Virus record (IMG/VR): IMGVR_UViG_3300047328_000104
Location: 1 to 31,282 of that record
DNA length: 31,282 bases
From: a virus
Direction: 5' to 3' (one strand)
The notes beneath the pieces were generated by a model that had not been told where the DNA came from, searched no databases, and saw nothing but the letters and a program-made list of their open reading frames with translations. The translations under genes and the position numbers were made by a program. Positions 8,980 through 17,675 of the stretch are shown piece by piece; position 1 is the first letter of the stretch, and every line of letters starts with the position of its first letter.

Positions 8980-9408
8980 TTACGAGTTCTGAATGATGCC
9001 GTTGGTCGGATCCAGCGCGATCGTGAAGGTCTGGGTCGCTGAGAGCGTCACGCTCGAGCCGTTGTCCCACCAGCCCATCAACGGCTTCAAGGGCGAGGTC
9101 GGGGTGGCGTCATAGAGCACCGCGTAGCGAAACGGGCCCATCGTGCCGGTTGCGGTCCAGGTCGGCGCCGGCAGCGAGCCCAAAAGCTTCTCCACCCCGC
9201 CGGTTTGCGAGGAGGATTGGCCCGTGATCTGCACGCCGCCTGCGGTGTAACCGGTGCCCGTGCCGATCTCGGTGATGTTCGCGAACACCGTGTTGGTGGC
9301 CACGGGCGCGGTGTTGGTGAGGGCGACGAAAATAGAGTCGGTGGCCAGGTCATGCACCCCGTTGGCCATATTTTGCACGAAGCAATTGAATTTATTGAAC
9401 GATGCCAT
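8980..9408 (-). CDS. Phage tail/connector protein, hypothetical
   Basis: This 142-residue protein begins MASFNKFNCFVQNMANGVHDL and continues ATDSIFVALTNTAPVATNTVFANITEI. That pattern belongs to a family of small phage structural proteins usually found just upstream of tail-fiber genes. The end is beta-rich (SSVTLSATQTFTIALD). It follows the gp10-like fragment by 29 nt and precedes the tailspike by 10 nt. The minus-strand sequence CACGAGGTAGTTC before its ATG offers a GAGG ribosome-binding site. The exact position in the virion is unknown. Confidence 0.65.
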   Translation of the reverse strand: MASFNKFNCFVQNMANGVHDLATDSIFVALTNTAPVATNTVFANITEIGTGTGYTAGGVQITGQSSSQTGGVEKLLGSLPAPTWTATGTMGPFRYAVLYDATPTSPLKPLMGWWDNGSSVTLSATQTFTIALDPTNGIIQNS

Positions 9409-9437
9409 GAACTACCTCGTGAAAAATGAAGATGGAT

Positions 9438-9623
9438 CTACAGGCCAACGGCGCTGGCGACTTGGATTAAGCCCGGGCACCCCAAAAGCGCGGTCGCGGT
9501 GCGCGCCCCGGCGGTGCGATCGAATTCGACATACCAGTTCACGCAGATTTGCCGGTCCTGGTAGGGGTCCGCGGCGGTGTAGGCGGGACCGACAAAAGCG
9601 AAGTCTTTTTGCTCGACGGCCAT
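9438..9623 (-). CDS. Short P22 gp10-like N-terminal fragment
   Basis: This ORF encodes only 61 residues. The stretch FVGPAYTAADPYQDRQICVN, then WY and ALLGCPGLIQV, looks like the N-terminus of P22 gp10-type packaged-DNA-stabilisation proteins, which are normally several hundred residues long. The reading frame ends in TAG 29 nt before the next gene, so there is no room for the rest of the protein. The start overlaps the stop of the gp4-like gene (TGATG), exactly where gp10 is expected in a P22-type module. It is either a truncated remnant left by a deletion or a short functional protein. Family recognition is from memory of the motif. Confidence 0.6.
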   Translation of the reverse strand: MAVEQKDFAFVGPAYTAADPYQDRQICVNWYVEFDRTAGARTATALLGCPGLIQVASAVGL

Positions 9624-10378
9624 CAGTGAAAGCCGCCATCTAAATACCAGCCCGCATCGCCGCGCCGTCCGTACATCAGTGACGGGTCGTATTTGCTCAC
9701 CGGCACCGGCAGGCGATTCAAGGTCTTAATCGCATTGACCGCATCCTCGGTCTGCTCTTTGATCGCCTCGGTGATCGGATACCCGTACTCCGAGCAGATC
9801 TCCTTCGCCAAGAGCCACTTCAGCGCGCGCGAGTACCCGGGCGGCAAGCTCACCGCGGTGTTCAAGGTCGCGAATGACTGCACGATCTGGTCGATCCACA
9901 GGTGCAGCTCTGCTGCGCTCGCGGGATTCGGGTAGAAGTACAGCGTGCCCAACGGGAACGTGGGGTTGTAATAAAGCGCGATCGGCCACGGCCCCGGGAC
10001 GTTTTTCAACGTCAAGTCGTTGTAGCGCTTCTGGTCCATCGTGACTTCCAACGGAAAGTCGATGCCGCCGGCCTGCGATGAGAGGCGTGTGAAGCCTGCC
10101 GTGATGCGGTTCGGGCGCGCGATGGGGTTGCCCGAGGTGTCGACCGAAAACACCCCGCCCGGCCCGATTGTGTATTGGTAGTCCAACGGCGAGAAATCCA
10201 CGATGGTCTCGATGCTGGAGAACACGTACGCTCTTTGCACCGCGAGCGAGTCCAGCAAGTCGTTGAGCACCTCGAGCCCGTCATTCGCATCCATCGCAGC
10301 CAACTGATCGCCCGACTGGAACGCGGTGATTTTTCGAAGCGCTGACTGGATGATCGACTGCGCGGTTTGAACGCCCAT
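9623..10378 (-). CDS. P22 gp4-like tail accessory / head-completion protein
   Basis: The 251-residue protein resembles the P22 tail accessory factor (gp4) family, which binds under the portal and closes the neck. Typical features are the helical N-terminus (QTAQSIIQSALRKITAFQSG), the segment GLEVLNDLLDSLAVQ, and later YNDLTLKNVPGPWP, which leads into LYYNPTFPLGTLYFYPNP and LHLWID. The helix PGYSRALKWLLAKEICSEYG is also characteristic. It lies between the decoration-like genes and the gp10-like fragment, which matches P22-type order. The length is larger than P22 gp4 but usual for relatives outside enterobacterial phages. Confidence 0.75.
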   Translation of the reverse strand: MGVQTAQSIIQSALRKITAFQSGDQLAAMDANDGLEVLNDLLDSLAVQRAYVFSSIETIVDFSPLDYQYTIGPGGVFSVDTSGNPIARPNRITAGFTRLSSQAGGIDFPLEVTMDQKRYNDLTLKNVPGPWPIALYYNPTFPLGTLYFYPNPASAAELHLWIDQIVQSFATLNTAVSLPPGYSRALKWLLAKEICSEYGYPITEAIKEQTEDAVNAIKTLNRLPVPVSKYDPSLMYGRRGDAGWYLDGGFH

Positions 10379-10379
10379 C

Positions 10380-10754
10380 TCAGAACAGGAGCCCTTCGCC
10401 TCGAGTGAAGATCACCGCGGTGTTCGTGCCGGGAGCTGCGCCTAAAATCACGCTCGCGCCGGAGACCTCCGAGTGCACGGAGAACGCCTTTTGCACGCCA
10501 GGCGGCACCGGCAGGCTTGCTGCGACCGTGGCGGCCGCGAGCGACCCCAGGACGCCAAAATTCACATACGCCCACGCGGTTGTGGTGTTGCTCACCAAAA
10601 TCTGCGCCATCGTGTTGGTCGAGGCTGGGCCCGGCAGCTGAGCGGATGGCGTGGCCGAGGCGTTGCTCGCCGTGACGGTGACGCTCGGTGCCAGGCCGCC
10701 CGTGTTGCCACCTAAGGCAGCCACATAGTTCGGTGCGAAGCTGCGCTTTTCCAT
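10380..10754 (-). CDS. Hypothetical virion protein
   Basis: This 124-residue Ala/Ser/Thr/Val-rich protein begins MEKRSFAPNYVAALGG and ends in a beta-rich stretch with VILGAAPGTNTAVIFTRGEG. It has no transmembrane segment or catalytic motif. It is packed between a decoration-like gene (4-nt gap) and the gp4-like gene (1-nt gap), so it is probably co-translated with head/neck proteins. A head-decoration or neck role is inferred from context only. Confidence 0.55.
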   Translation of the reverse strand: MEKRSFAPNYVAALGGNTGGLAPSVTVTASNASATPSAQLPGPASTNTMAQILVSNTTTAWAYVNFGVLGSLAAATVAASLPVPPGVQKAFSVHSEVSGASVILGAAPGTNTAVIFTRGEGLLF

Positions 10755-10758
10755 GGTG

Positions 10759-11103
10759 TCAGACGATCTGCGAGAGCACGGGCAGGTTGTTGACGACGTT
10801 GTCCGCTCGCTCGACCCCGATGATGAACGTGGTGCCGACGGGAATGGTTTGCGAGCCGCCGGTGGAGTTCATGAACTGCACGGAGAGCGTGTTGGGCGCG
10901 CTCACCCATTGATTCGTGGCCGAGATGCCGGCTACATGCGAGGTCTGATTCAGCTCCACCAAATCGCCCGGCAAAAGCCCGACGATTGAGAAGGTGGAAA
11001 TCGTGGAGGTTTGCGTCGTGACCGTGATCGCCGCGGTAGTCGTGAACTGCAACACGAACTCGTGCGCCATGTTGCCTTGCGCGTAGGTAGTAGGTCCCGG
11101 CAT
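10759..11103 (-). CDS. Head decoration-like protein, paralog of the neighbouring 11190-11594 gene
   Basis: The 114-residue protein contains GLLPGDLVELNQTSHVAGIS, then SAPNTLSVQFMN and IIGVERA. The same order of elements (GL..TDFVQV, ARVSAADTLTLQFVNPT, YTVNVLRP) is found in the upstream 134-residue protein, so the two look like diverged duplicates. Such beta-rich proteins beside a coat gene are often capsid decoration proteins. Its start is preceded by AAGGACATCTC on the minus strand. A rho-independent terminator lies between the two paralogs, so this copy may be made in lower amount. Confidence 0.6.
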   Translation of the reverse strand: MPGPTTYAQGNMAHEFVLQFTTTAAITVTTQTSTISTFSIVGLLPGDLVELNQTSHVAGISATNQWVSAPNTLSVQFMNSTGGSQTIPVGTTFIIGVERADNVVNNLPVLSQIV

Positions 11104-11118
11104 GAGATGTCCTTAAGG

Positions 11119-11143
11119 AAAAAAGGCCGCCAGTGGCGCGGCC
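11119..11143 (-). terminator. Rho-independent terminator inside the late operon
   Basis: On the minus strand GGCCGC is followed by a 7-nt loop, GCGGCC and then six Ts. The stem is 6 bp and GC-only. It lies after the 134-residue decoration-like gene and just before the next gene's ribosome-binding site, so it should reduce transcription of the neck and tail genes relative to the coat genes unless antitermination or readthrough occurs. Confidence 0.75.
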
Positions 11144-11189
11144 TTGGAAGGCGCGGCGTTCGTGAAGGGAAAAACGCTGCGCTAGGGGA

Positions 11190-11594
11190 TCACCAATCGA
11201 GCTGGTTGCCCGAGGCAGGCGCGGCCCAATTCGGTAGCGGCCGCAGCACGTTGACCGTGTAGATCGTGCTTGCCGTGGGCGTGATCGAGCTTGCCGTCGG
11301 GTTGACGAATTGCAGGGTGAGCGTGTCAGCCGCGCTCACGCGAGCGTTCGTCACCGCGCAGCCATTGGGCGCCGCGCACTGCACTTGCACAAAATCCGTC
11401 GTGAGCAAGCCGATGCCGGTTGCGGCAAAGGATTGCTCCACGGCCGAGGCGGCTGCTACCGCGACGGGCGACAGGGTGAGGGAAAACACGCCGACTTTTT
11501 GGACATTGCCGACGGGCGCTGCCGAGAAATCCGGTGTGTCGAAAGCGGGGCCCGGGTTCGAACCGCCGACGTTGTTGACTACGGGGTATGCCAT
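11190..11594 (-). CDS. Head decoration-like protein
   Basis: The 134-residue protein begins MAYPVVNNVGG. It has the segment GIGLLTTDFVQVQC, then TNARVSAADTLTLQFVNPTA and ITPTASTIYTVNVLRPLP, a pattern I associate with small phage structural proteins next to coat genes. It is 12 nt downstream of the gp5-like coat gene. The duplicate at 10759-11103 shares the layout. A strong intrinsic terminator follows at 11143-11119, making it the last gene before attenuation. The decoration role is inferred. Confidence 0.6.
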   Translation of the reverse strand: MAYPVVNNVGGSNPGPAFDTPDFSAAPVGNVQKVGVFSLTLSPVAVAAASAVEQSFAATGIGLLTTDFVQVQCAAPNGCAVTNARVSAADTLTLQFVNPTASSITPTASTIYTVNVLRPLPNWAAPASGNQLDW

Positions 11595-11606
11595 GACTGA
11601 GCTCCT

Positions 11607-12980
11607 TTAACCTTGCAGCCGGTAGCCGAGCTGCCGGTAGAGACTGGAAAAACCGTACAGGACGTCCATACGGGTCGGCTCCGCGTCGTTGTTCACGGTG
11701 TACTGCGTCACCATGCGGATCGACAGCCCTAAGTCGTCATCCTTCGCCCGCGCAGCCTCTGCCACCGAGCGCGGCAGCGGCAGATCAGCGAAGGCGAGCG
11801 CGAAGGCATCGCGGTAGAACAGAAGCCCCGCCACGCTCGAGGTGCCCGCCGCGGCGCCGCCGTTGATGATGAGCGCAGGCGTTCCGGTGAACGCCGCGCT
11901 CGCCACGCAGTTTTGGAACTGCCCACCGGTGATCGCGCATTCGGCGACCGTGATCGACAGCAACCCGCCCGCGGTCGAGGAATACACCCCAGTGGCGGCG
12001 TTGAAGGTGCCATTGGTTAGCGTGGCGGCAGCAAACTGCGGGCCGCCGGGCAACGCGGCGCCGGACATCGGCGCGTAGCCTGCAGGCGGGATCACGACGA
12101 ATTGCTTTAAGGCCGAGCCGTACTGGCCGCGGTTCTGCGGGTTCGCCGGATAGAGCCCCGTCACCTGGATGATGTCACCCACCGTGACGCGAGGGTTCGC
12201 CGATGCGGTCCAGCCCGAGGTGTTGAACACACCGGTCTGCGCCCAGCCCGAGGTCAAAAGCCCGGAGCCCGCCGCGGCGCTCGTCACGCCAGCGAGCACC
12301 GGCGTGCCGCCGCCGGCGCCCGTGGTCAGGCGCGGGATGTTCTGATCCTCGAACCAGTCGAAGCCCGCGGTCTTCATCGCGATCGCGCCCATCTCGTAGA
12401 TGTCGCTGATGCGAGCTTGCGGGTTGAACTGACCTTTTAAGGCATCGGCCATCGAGGACATCGACAAGGGGTCGAGCACAGCGTTTGGCGTCATGCCCTT
12501 GGGCGCGCCTTCAAAGGCCATGATCGCGCGCGCATCGGAGAACGCTTTGAAGGAGGTGGGCGCGGTGCCCCAGGTCCCGCCCGTCAAGCTCGTGTTCTGG
12601 TAGCCGAAGTACGCGCCATCGGAGTCGATACGATTGGCCACGGCCGCCATCGCCGGCTTAATGAAGCGCTCCTTGAAGTCATCGATCTGCAGCAAGAGGT
12701 CGACTTCTTGGAATTGCACATCGACGTGGAACTGGTAGTTCAGCGACACCGGGATATAGGTCTCGGTCGAGGGCTCCACATTTAGCGCAGGCCCAAAAGT
12801 GCCGAAGTACCGGGGCGGGCGGCGCACGTTGCAGGTGGCGCCGATTTTGGCGTTCTTCACCGCAAACTCATCGCTGTATTGGCGGTTGAATTTATCGGTG
12901 AGCACGCACTCGTTCGAGAGGACGGGCAGCGCCGTCTTCGTGATATAGCTCGTGGTCAGCAGTGTGTTAGGCACGGACAA
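11607..12980 (-). CDS. Major capsid (coat) protein, P22 gp5 family
   Basis: At 457 residues it has the expected length for the P22 coat family. The N-terminus (NTLLTTSYITKTALPVLSNE) and the following CNVRRPPRYFGTFG, VDVQFQEVDLLLQIDDFKER and FIKPAMAAVANRID are characteristic of this HK97-fold group. The middle (residues of about 210-370) is a Gly/Ala/Thr-rich insertion. The C-terminus LRIDVLYGF-like stretch (TRMDVLYGFSSLYRQLGYRLQG) is also usual. It sits downstream of the scaffold gene, matching the P22 order portal-scaffold-coat. The product assembles the procapsid shell with the scaffold and portal proteins. Confidence 0.85.
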   Translation of the reverse strand: MSVPNTLLTTSYITKTALPVLSNECVLTDKFNRQYSDEFAVKNAKIGATCNVRRPPRYFGTFGPALNVEPSTETYIPVSLNYQFHVDVQFQEVDLLLQIDDFKERFIKPAMAAVANRIDSDGAYFGYQNTSLTGGTWGTAPTSFKAFSDARAIMAFEGAPKGMTPNAVLDPLSMSSMADALKGQFNPQARISDIYEMGAIAMKTAGFDWFEDQNIPRLTTGAGGGTPVLAGVTSAAAGSGLLTSGWAQTGVFNTSGWTASANPRVTVGDIIQVTGLYPANPQNRGQYGSALKQFVVIPPAGYAPMSGAALPGGPQFAAATLTNGTFNAATGVYSSTAGGLLSITVAECAITGGQFQNCVASAAFTGTPALIINGGAAAGTSSVAGLLFYRDAFALAFADLPLPRSVAEAARAKDDDLGLSIRMVTQYTVNNDAEPTRMDVLYGFSSLYRQLGYRLQG

Positions 12981-13018
12981 TTGCTCCAGTCAAAATGGCG
13001 GTGGAGCGCCGCCTCACA

Positions 13019-14014
13019 TCAGTGCCGTTGGCGTCGATACGCCGAGGAGCGAAGTTTCGCTTGCTCGAGCTCGATCACTTCACGGGTCGTCATCTCGCGC
13101 GGGTCCTTTTGGACCGGCTCGGTGCCGCCGTTCAACGGGGTAATGGGGGGTGGCGCTTTGGATGATCGGGCGGAAGGGGCGCTCTCCTCGGTCTTTGCCG
13201 CAGGCGCACTTTCAGCCTTTTTCTCAAGTCGGGCTTCCAGTCGACCGAGTGCCGCGACTGCAAGCACGGGGTCTTTCGCTCCCAAGTTCAAGATGCGGGT
13301 GTATTCGCCGGGGTTTTTGCCGAAGTGATACATCACGGCGGCCGACATCTCGGACTTCATGATGTACGCCTGCATGTAACCCGGCGGAGCCTCTGGGTGC
13401 GCGGTGGCTAAGGCCTCGGCGGCCTCGGCCCAATCATCAACCGTCGCGGCGAAGGCCTTGTTGCGCTCGGCTCTCGCCTGATCCTCGCGCGCAGCCTCGG
13501 CTTTGGCGGCCTCCTCGCGCTGCTGCGCTTGGAACGCCTTGACCTTTTGCTCGGCGCGCCAGTCAATCTTTGCTTCCCAGAATTCCGCATCCGTCTTGAA
13601 ATTCTCTCGTACCGGCTCTTTAGCCGAATCATCCGCGGGAGCCTCGCGTGGGGGTTGCTCCGTCGACCGAGCCTCTAACTCTGCCAATCGCCTTTCGGCT
13701 GCCAGACGCGCCAAGTACTGCTCGTTGCCGAACGCGTCCGCATCCTTCTGTGCCTCAACCGCCTTTTTAGCTGCTGCGTCAGCCTGTTTCTGCTTGAACA
13801 GAAGCGCCGCGATTCGCTTTCGCGCGCGCTCGCCTAATTCTTGATCCTCGGCATCCAGCTCAATCTCAGGTGCGCCTGTCGCACCAGCCGGTTTCGCATC
13901 GGCGGCCGGCGTGGGCTTCGCCTCCGGTGTTCCTTTCTCAACCGGCGCGGCCTCTGCGACCTTCTCAACGTGCGTGCTGCCATCGCTCGCGCGGGTTTGG
14001 ACCTCGAGTGTCAT
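13019..14014 (-). CDS. Scaffold-like protein
   Basis: The 331-residue protein is very rich in Ala, Glu, Lys and Arg. It has a low-complexity Pro/Ala N-terminus (residues 1-50) and a long predicted coiled-coil stretch of about residues 55-200 (RARKRIAALLFKQKQADAAA, EEAAKAEAAREDQARAER). The C-terminus is basic (AKLRSSAYRRQRH), as in P22-type scaffolds, where a basic helix-turn-helix contacts coat protein. Its position between portal and coat fits this role. Assignment rests on composition and order rather than on a recognised conserved motif. Confidence 0.7.
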   Translation of the reverse strand: MTLEVQTRASDGSTHVEKVAEAAPVEKGTPEAKPTPAADAKPAGATGAPEIELDAEDQELGERARKRIAALLFKQKQADAAAKKAVEAQKDADAFGNEQYLARLAAERRLAELEARSTEQPPREAPADDSAKEPVRENFKTDAEFWEAKIDWRAEQKVKAFQAQQREEAAKAEAAREDQARAERNKAFAATVDDWAEAAEALATAHPEAPPGYMQAYIMKSEMSAAVMYHFGKNPGEYTRILNLGAKDPVLAVAALGRLEARLEKKAESAPAAKTEESAPSARSSKAPPPITPLNGGTEPVQKDPREMTTREVIELEQAKLRSSAYRRQRH

Positions 14015-14061
14015 GTCACATTGCTCCTAACCGCACCGAAAACCGGGTGCGAACGGGTTAC

Positions 14062-16218
14062 TTACGATTCAGCGGGCGCAGCTTTTTCAGCGCGCTCCGC
14101 GGCGGCGAGCTCGTCCTTGCGGGCGGCCTCGTCCTGGCGGCCTTTGACGTGCGTGTCGAGCAACGTGCCGGCCTTGTTGATCTCGGCGACCGCAATCGCC
14201 GTCTGCGCCTTGGTGTGCGTGTCCTCGGTGCGCACGAAGGCATCGGTGTGCGTATCGGCCTCGGCCCGCTGATCGCGCAGGTTCTCGATCTGAAGCTTCG
14301 TGGCCTGCTCGTGCATCGATTTGGTCAACCCGTACTTCAAATCCGCTTCGAGCTGCTGCACTTTGGCCTGCAAAGCCTGCGCCTGCTTTTGCATCGAGCC
14401 GATGATCGACTGCGCCTGTTCGGGCAGCTCCTTGATGACCTGGGCCATGCCATCGGCATTGAGCGGCACCAATCGATCCGCCAACTGATCGGCACCGGCG
14501 AAGTCCGCGTTGCGCACAATGAGATCGGCGCCCACCTTGGCGATCTCCTCGCCCAACGGGGTGCCGAGCAGGCTCACCATCCCCTCGAAGCCCTCTTGGC
14601 GCTTGGTGTCGTAGCCGGGGCCGGTGTCCATGATGATGTCGTACTCGCCGACGCTCATGTCGTTTTTCACCGAGCCGTCCGGCATGCGCTGATTTAACTG
14701 CACCATCTCAGGCGCGCCGTCCTCTTGGATGATGCGCTGCAGGCGCGCCCCGTCGTAGTAGTGCGGGTACAGGTCAACCAAAATGCGCCCGGTGAAGGCG
14801 ATCGAGAGCGTCACGTTGTCGTAGTAGTGATAGTGGCTGTCATCGGCGAGCGCCCGGCGCTGCTTGAGCGCCACACCGCTCACCACCTGGCCTTGCGCAT
14901 CCTGCTCAGGCTCATGCGGCTGGCCCGCGATGGCCATGATCATGTGCTCATAAGACTGGCTCATCTCAGCCCAGCCGGCCTCGACCTGCGACGGGGATTC
15001 GCGCTGCGGCGGCGGCAAGGTCTGCCCGTTGACCACCACCGGGTCATACACCAAAGCCGAGTAGGCCTTCGTGTTGGCATCGAACCACTCAGGGTGCTGC
15101 TCGATCTGTCCTGCCGCGGCCACCCAAGCGGCCTTCGGGGAGAGCGCGATCTTCTCCATCTTCATCGTTTCGGAGTAATTGAACAGCCGGCACGGCTCGG
15201 TCATGTTCTTGATCGCGCCGTGGCGCTTTTTCTCGCCGTTGATGTTGAGCTTGCAGCCCTCCACCGCAATGATCGGAATCCATTTGCCGGGTAGGTTTCG
15301 CCGATCGATGACCTTCGAGCCCGAGAGGCGAAACCATTGCACCTGGCGGGTCGCGCTTTTTCGCTCAACCGCGACGCGCCGGCCTTTCACATACTCGGTG
15401 GCGAAGCCGTGGCCGTCGGGGTCTGCGAGCGCGACTTTGAGCACCCCGGGGGCGAACTCGGACTCGAACTTCGTCGTGCCATCGAGCATTTTGAACAACC
15501 GCTCGGGCTTCTCGACAATGCGAAAATACTCAGCCAAGCGGATTTCGTAGCGCGACTCCCAGTTCGCATCATCATCGCCTTGGCCGCCATCGATGAATTC
15601 CACGTTCTCGGCATTCGGGTACTGCTGACGGAACTTGATGCGCGTCATTTTCTCGGAGATGAGGTAGCGCATCGAATCAGACCCATCGGGCAGCACGCTC
15701 ATCGGGTCGCGGTAGACCGTGAACGTGTTCTCGATCGGCTTGATCTTCAGCTCCTGATCGAAGCTTCGCTCGTTCAGGTACTCAGGCACGATTCGCCAGT
15801 ACCCCCAGCCGATGGATAACGCGCTCGAGGCGCCGGCATCGTAGGCCACGGGGGCTTGGGAAACCGCCTCGATGTGACGGGTCAAGCCGTTGATGAGCTT
15901 GGCCTTGTTCACATCGGCATCAACCACAGGGTGCGCCTTGATGCGCGGGCGCTGTTGCTTGATCGAGTTCTCGACGCGGGTTAGGAGCGTGTCGCAGTGG
16001 TTGATGGTGATCATCAGCCGCCCGTCTAGCTCGCGCGAGTTATACAGATCCTGCGGCCACTGATTGCCGTCGCGAAACTGCAGCCAGTTGACCGCCTTCG
16101 AGCGGTTATCGTTCTCGACGGCGATTACGGTTGACAGAAAATCTCGCGCCTCGCGGTAGATTTCCTTCTCATCGACCGCGTTGATGTCCCAGCGACGATC
16201 TTCGGGGGTTTCCATCAA
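14062..16218 (-). CDS. Portal protein, P22 gp1-like
   Basis: This 718-residue protein is about the size of the P22 portal (725 residues). The N-terminal region has WLQFRDGNQWPQDLYNSREL, then RLMITINHCDTLLTRVENSI and KQQRPRIKAHPV, typical of this family. The C-terminal 150 residues are helical and Ala/Glu/Gln-rich (AQALQAKVQQLEADL...), consistent with the long barrel of P22-type portals. The ATG overlaps the terminase stop by 4 nt (ATGA). It forms the dodecameric DNA channel at one capsid vertex and docks the terminase and the neck proteins. Confidence 0.85.
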   Translation of the reverse strand: MMETPEDRRWDINAVDEKEIYREARDFLSTVIAVENDNRSKAVNWLQFRDGNQWPQDLYNSRELDGRLMITINHCDTLLTRVENSIKQQRPRIKAHPVVDADVNKAKLINGLTRHIEAVSQAPVAYDAGASSALSIGWGYWRIVPEYLNERSFDQELKIKPIENTFTVYRDPMSVLPDGSDSMRYLISEKMTRIKFRQQYPNAENVEFIDGGQGDDDANWESRYEIRLAEYFRIVEKPERLFKMLDGTTKFESEFAPGVLKVALADPDGHGFATEYVKGRRVAVERKSATRQVQWFRLSGSKVIDRRNLPGKWIPIIAVEGCKLNINGEKKRHGAIKNMTEPCRLFNYSETMKMEKIALSPKAAWVAAAGQIEQHPEWFDANTKAYSALVYDPVVVNGQTLPPPQRESPSQVEAGWAEMSQSYEHMIMAIAGQPHEPEQDAQGQVVSGVALKQRRALADDSHYHYYDNVTLSIAFTGRILVDLYPHYYDGARLQRIIQEDGAPEMVQLNQRMPDGSVKNDMSVGEYDIIMDTGPGYDTKRQEGFEGMVSLLGTPLGEEIAKVGADLIVRNADFAGADQLADRLVPLNADGMAQVIKELPEQAQSIIGSMQKQAQALQAKVQQLEADLKYGLTKSMHEQATKLQIENLRDQRAEADTHTDAFVRTEDTHTKAQTAIAVAEINKAGTLLDTHVKGRQDEAARKDELAAAERAEKAAPAES

Positions 16219-17675
16219 AAAGCCCAGCCCGTGCGACGCGGGATTGGCGCTTTGGCAACGCGGTTTTGCACGACGAAGTGTCTTCGCATCATCATCGCGT
16301 AGCGTGTCGCTGACATCAGATCATCGCCCTTTTTGACGATGAGCCCGTCTTTGCGGTGATACAGGTTGAACTCCTCGAACCAATCGGCGAGGTGCGAAAA
16401 AACATACAGGCGCCCGGTCTGCATCCGATCGAGCATCTCCATCACGCCCGCCTCTACGCCACTCGTGCCGTCCTCGAACGTTGCGCGCGTGTCCATCATG
16501 CGAAGGCTTTGCTCGGCGTACTGCTTGGCGAGCTGCTCGCCCGACCCTTTGTCGTGCTGCAGGCCGTCATGGGGCCACGCCCAGGGCAGCCAGGTGCCCC
16601 AGGGCTTGACTGCGCCTGCAAAAAGAAGCGGGGTTTGCTCCCGAGCGCGAAACACGTGCGTGACGTAGAGCTTATCGGCGTCTCGGTCCCAGGCCAAGCG
16701 CACACCGGCGCTCGGGTGATCCCAGCCAAAATCAATGCCGCAGCCTTGCACCCAGTGCGCAGGGATCGCAAAGGGCTCACACGTGATATCGACTTGATCG
16801 ACGGGGAAGACGCGCCCGGAGCCTAATTGCGGGATGCCGCGTGTTCGGGCATCACGCTCAAATTTTGGATAGCTCGCGATAATCGCCGCGCGCTGCTCGG
16901 GGGTGTAGTGCTCCACATCGTGAATCGTCATCGAGGTCACGTGGGTGCCCGGCACTTTATCGACGATGAAGCGCTTGACGACGTTCGAGACACCCTGCAG
17001 GGGCGTGAAGGTGATGTACACCGGACACAGCCCCACGTTAGTGCGGGTGAGACCCTCAGTGTAGATGTCCTCGGGCGGCTCCTCGTCGAACCAGACAAGC
17101 CCGAGCGTGGGCCCTTGCCACTTCTCGCGTCCCTGGTCGTAGGACTTAAAGCCAATGATGCAGTCCCCGGCCTGCACATCACCTCCGCCGCCGAAGCGCA
17201 CCACCATGGTATCGAGTGCATCGGCAAGACCACGGCGGGGCGCTGTGTCCTTGATCGCATCGTGCGGGATCATGCCGGTGCCTGAGGCGCCTAAAGGCCC
17301 GTAGAGGATGCGCTGCGGGTTATCGCGCGTGGACTCCCCGGTCACGCCTGAGACCCAACACGCGAAAGGCTTGTCTTTGGTCAAGCCCGGCCAGTTATCC
17401 GGGTAGCGGCCCGTGACGTGCATCGCCGTCTCAGCGCCGGCCGAAAGCGTCTTGCCCAACTGGTTGCCGGCCATCAGCAGGCGCTCTCGAGCGGTGCGTC
17501 CGGCCGCATGGAACTCGAGCTGCTTACTGTAGGGTCGATAGTCCTCGAGGCGCGAGAGGCTCTTCAGTCGCTCCCGGCGCGCTATCAGGGCTTGCTGAAA
17601 GCTCCTCAAGTCGCGCACTGACAAGCTCGAGAAGTCGCTCGGTTCGCTCTCGGTCGACGCCTCCCAAGGGCTCAT
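16215..17675 (-). CDS. terL: Terminase large subunit
   Basis: The 486-residue packaging motor has a Walker A motif GNQLGKT at residues 70-76 and a Walker B LGLVWFDEEPP with D197, E198 and E199. The C-terminal nuclease half begins with GIDFGWDHPSAG (D315 a likely metal ligand) and ends with KKGDDLMSATRYA (D451/D452). The layout matches the P22 gp2/Terminase_6 type. The start used here lies 152 nt inside the small-subunit ORF, an unusually long overlap; the next Met is at residue 68, which would cut into the ATPase domain, so the upstream start is favoured. Its stop overlaps the portal start by ATGA. Confidence 0.88.
   Translation of the reverse strand: MSPWEASTESEPSDFSSLSVRDLRSFQQALIARRERLKSLSRLEDYRPYSKQLEFHAAGRTARERLLMAGNQLGKTLSAGAETAMHVTGRYPDNWPGLTKDKPFACWVSGVTGESTRDNPQRILYGPLGASGTGMIPHDAIKDTAPRRGLADALDTMVVRFGGGGDVQAGDCIIGFKSYDQGREKWQGPTLGLVWFDEEPPEDIYTEGLTRTNVGLCPVYITFTPLQGVSNVVKRFIVDKVPGTHVTSMTIHDVEHYTPEQRAAIIASYPKFERDARTRGIPQLGSGRVFPVDQVDITCEPFAIPAHWVQGCGIDFGWDHPSAGVRLAWDRDADKLYVTHVFRAREQTPLLFAGAVKPWGTWLPWAWPHDGLQHDKGSGEQLAKQYAEQSLRMMDTRATFEDGTSGVEAGVMEMLDRMQTGRLYVFSHLADWFEEFNLYHRKDGLIVKKGDDLMSATRYAMMMRRHFVVQNRVAKAPIPRRTGWAF

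Noticed and set aside
13870-14697. 275-residue plus-strand ORF opposite scaffold and portal
   Set aside because: Leu/Arg/His-rich antisense frame typical of GC-rich coding DNA.
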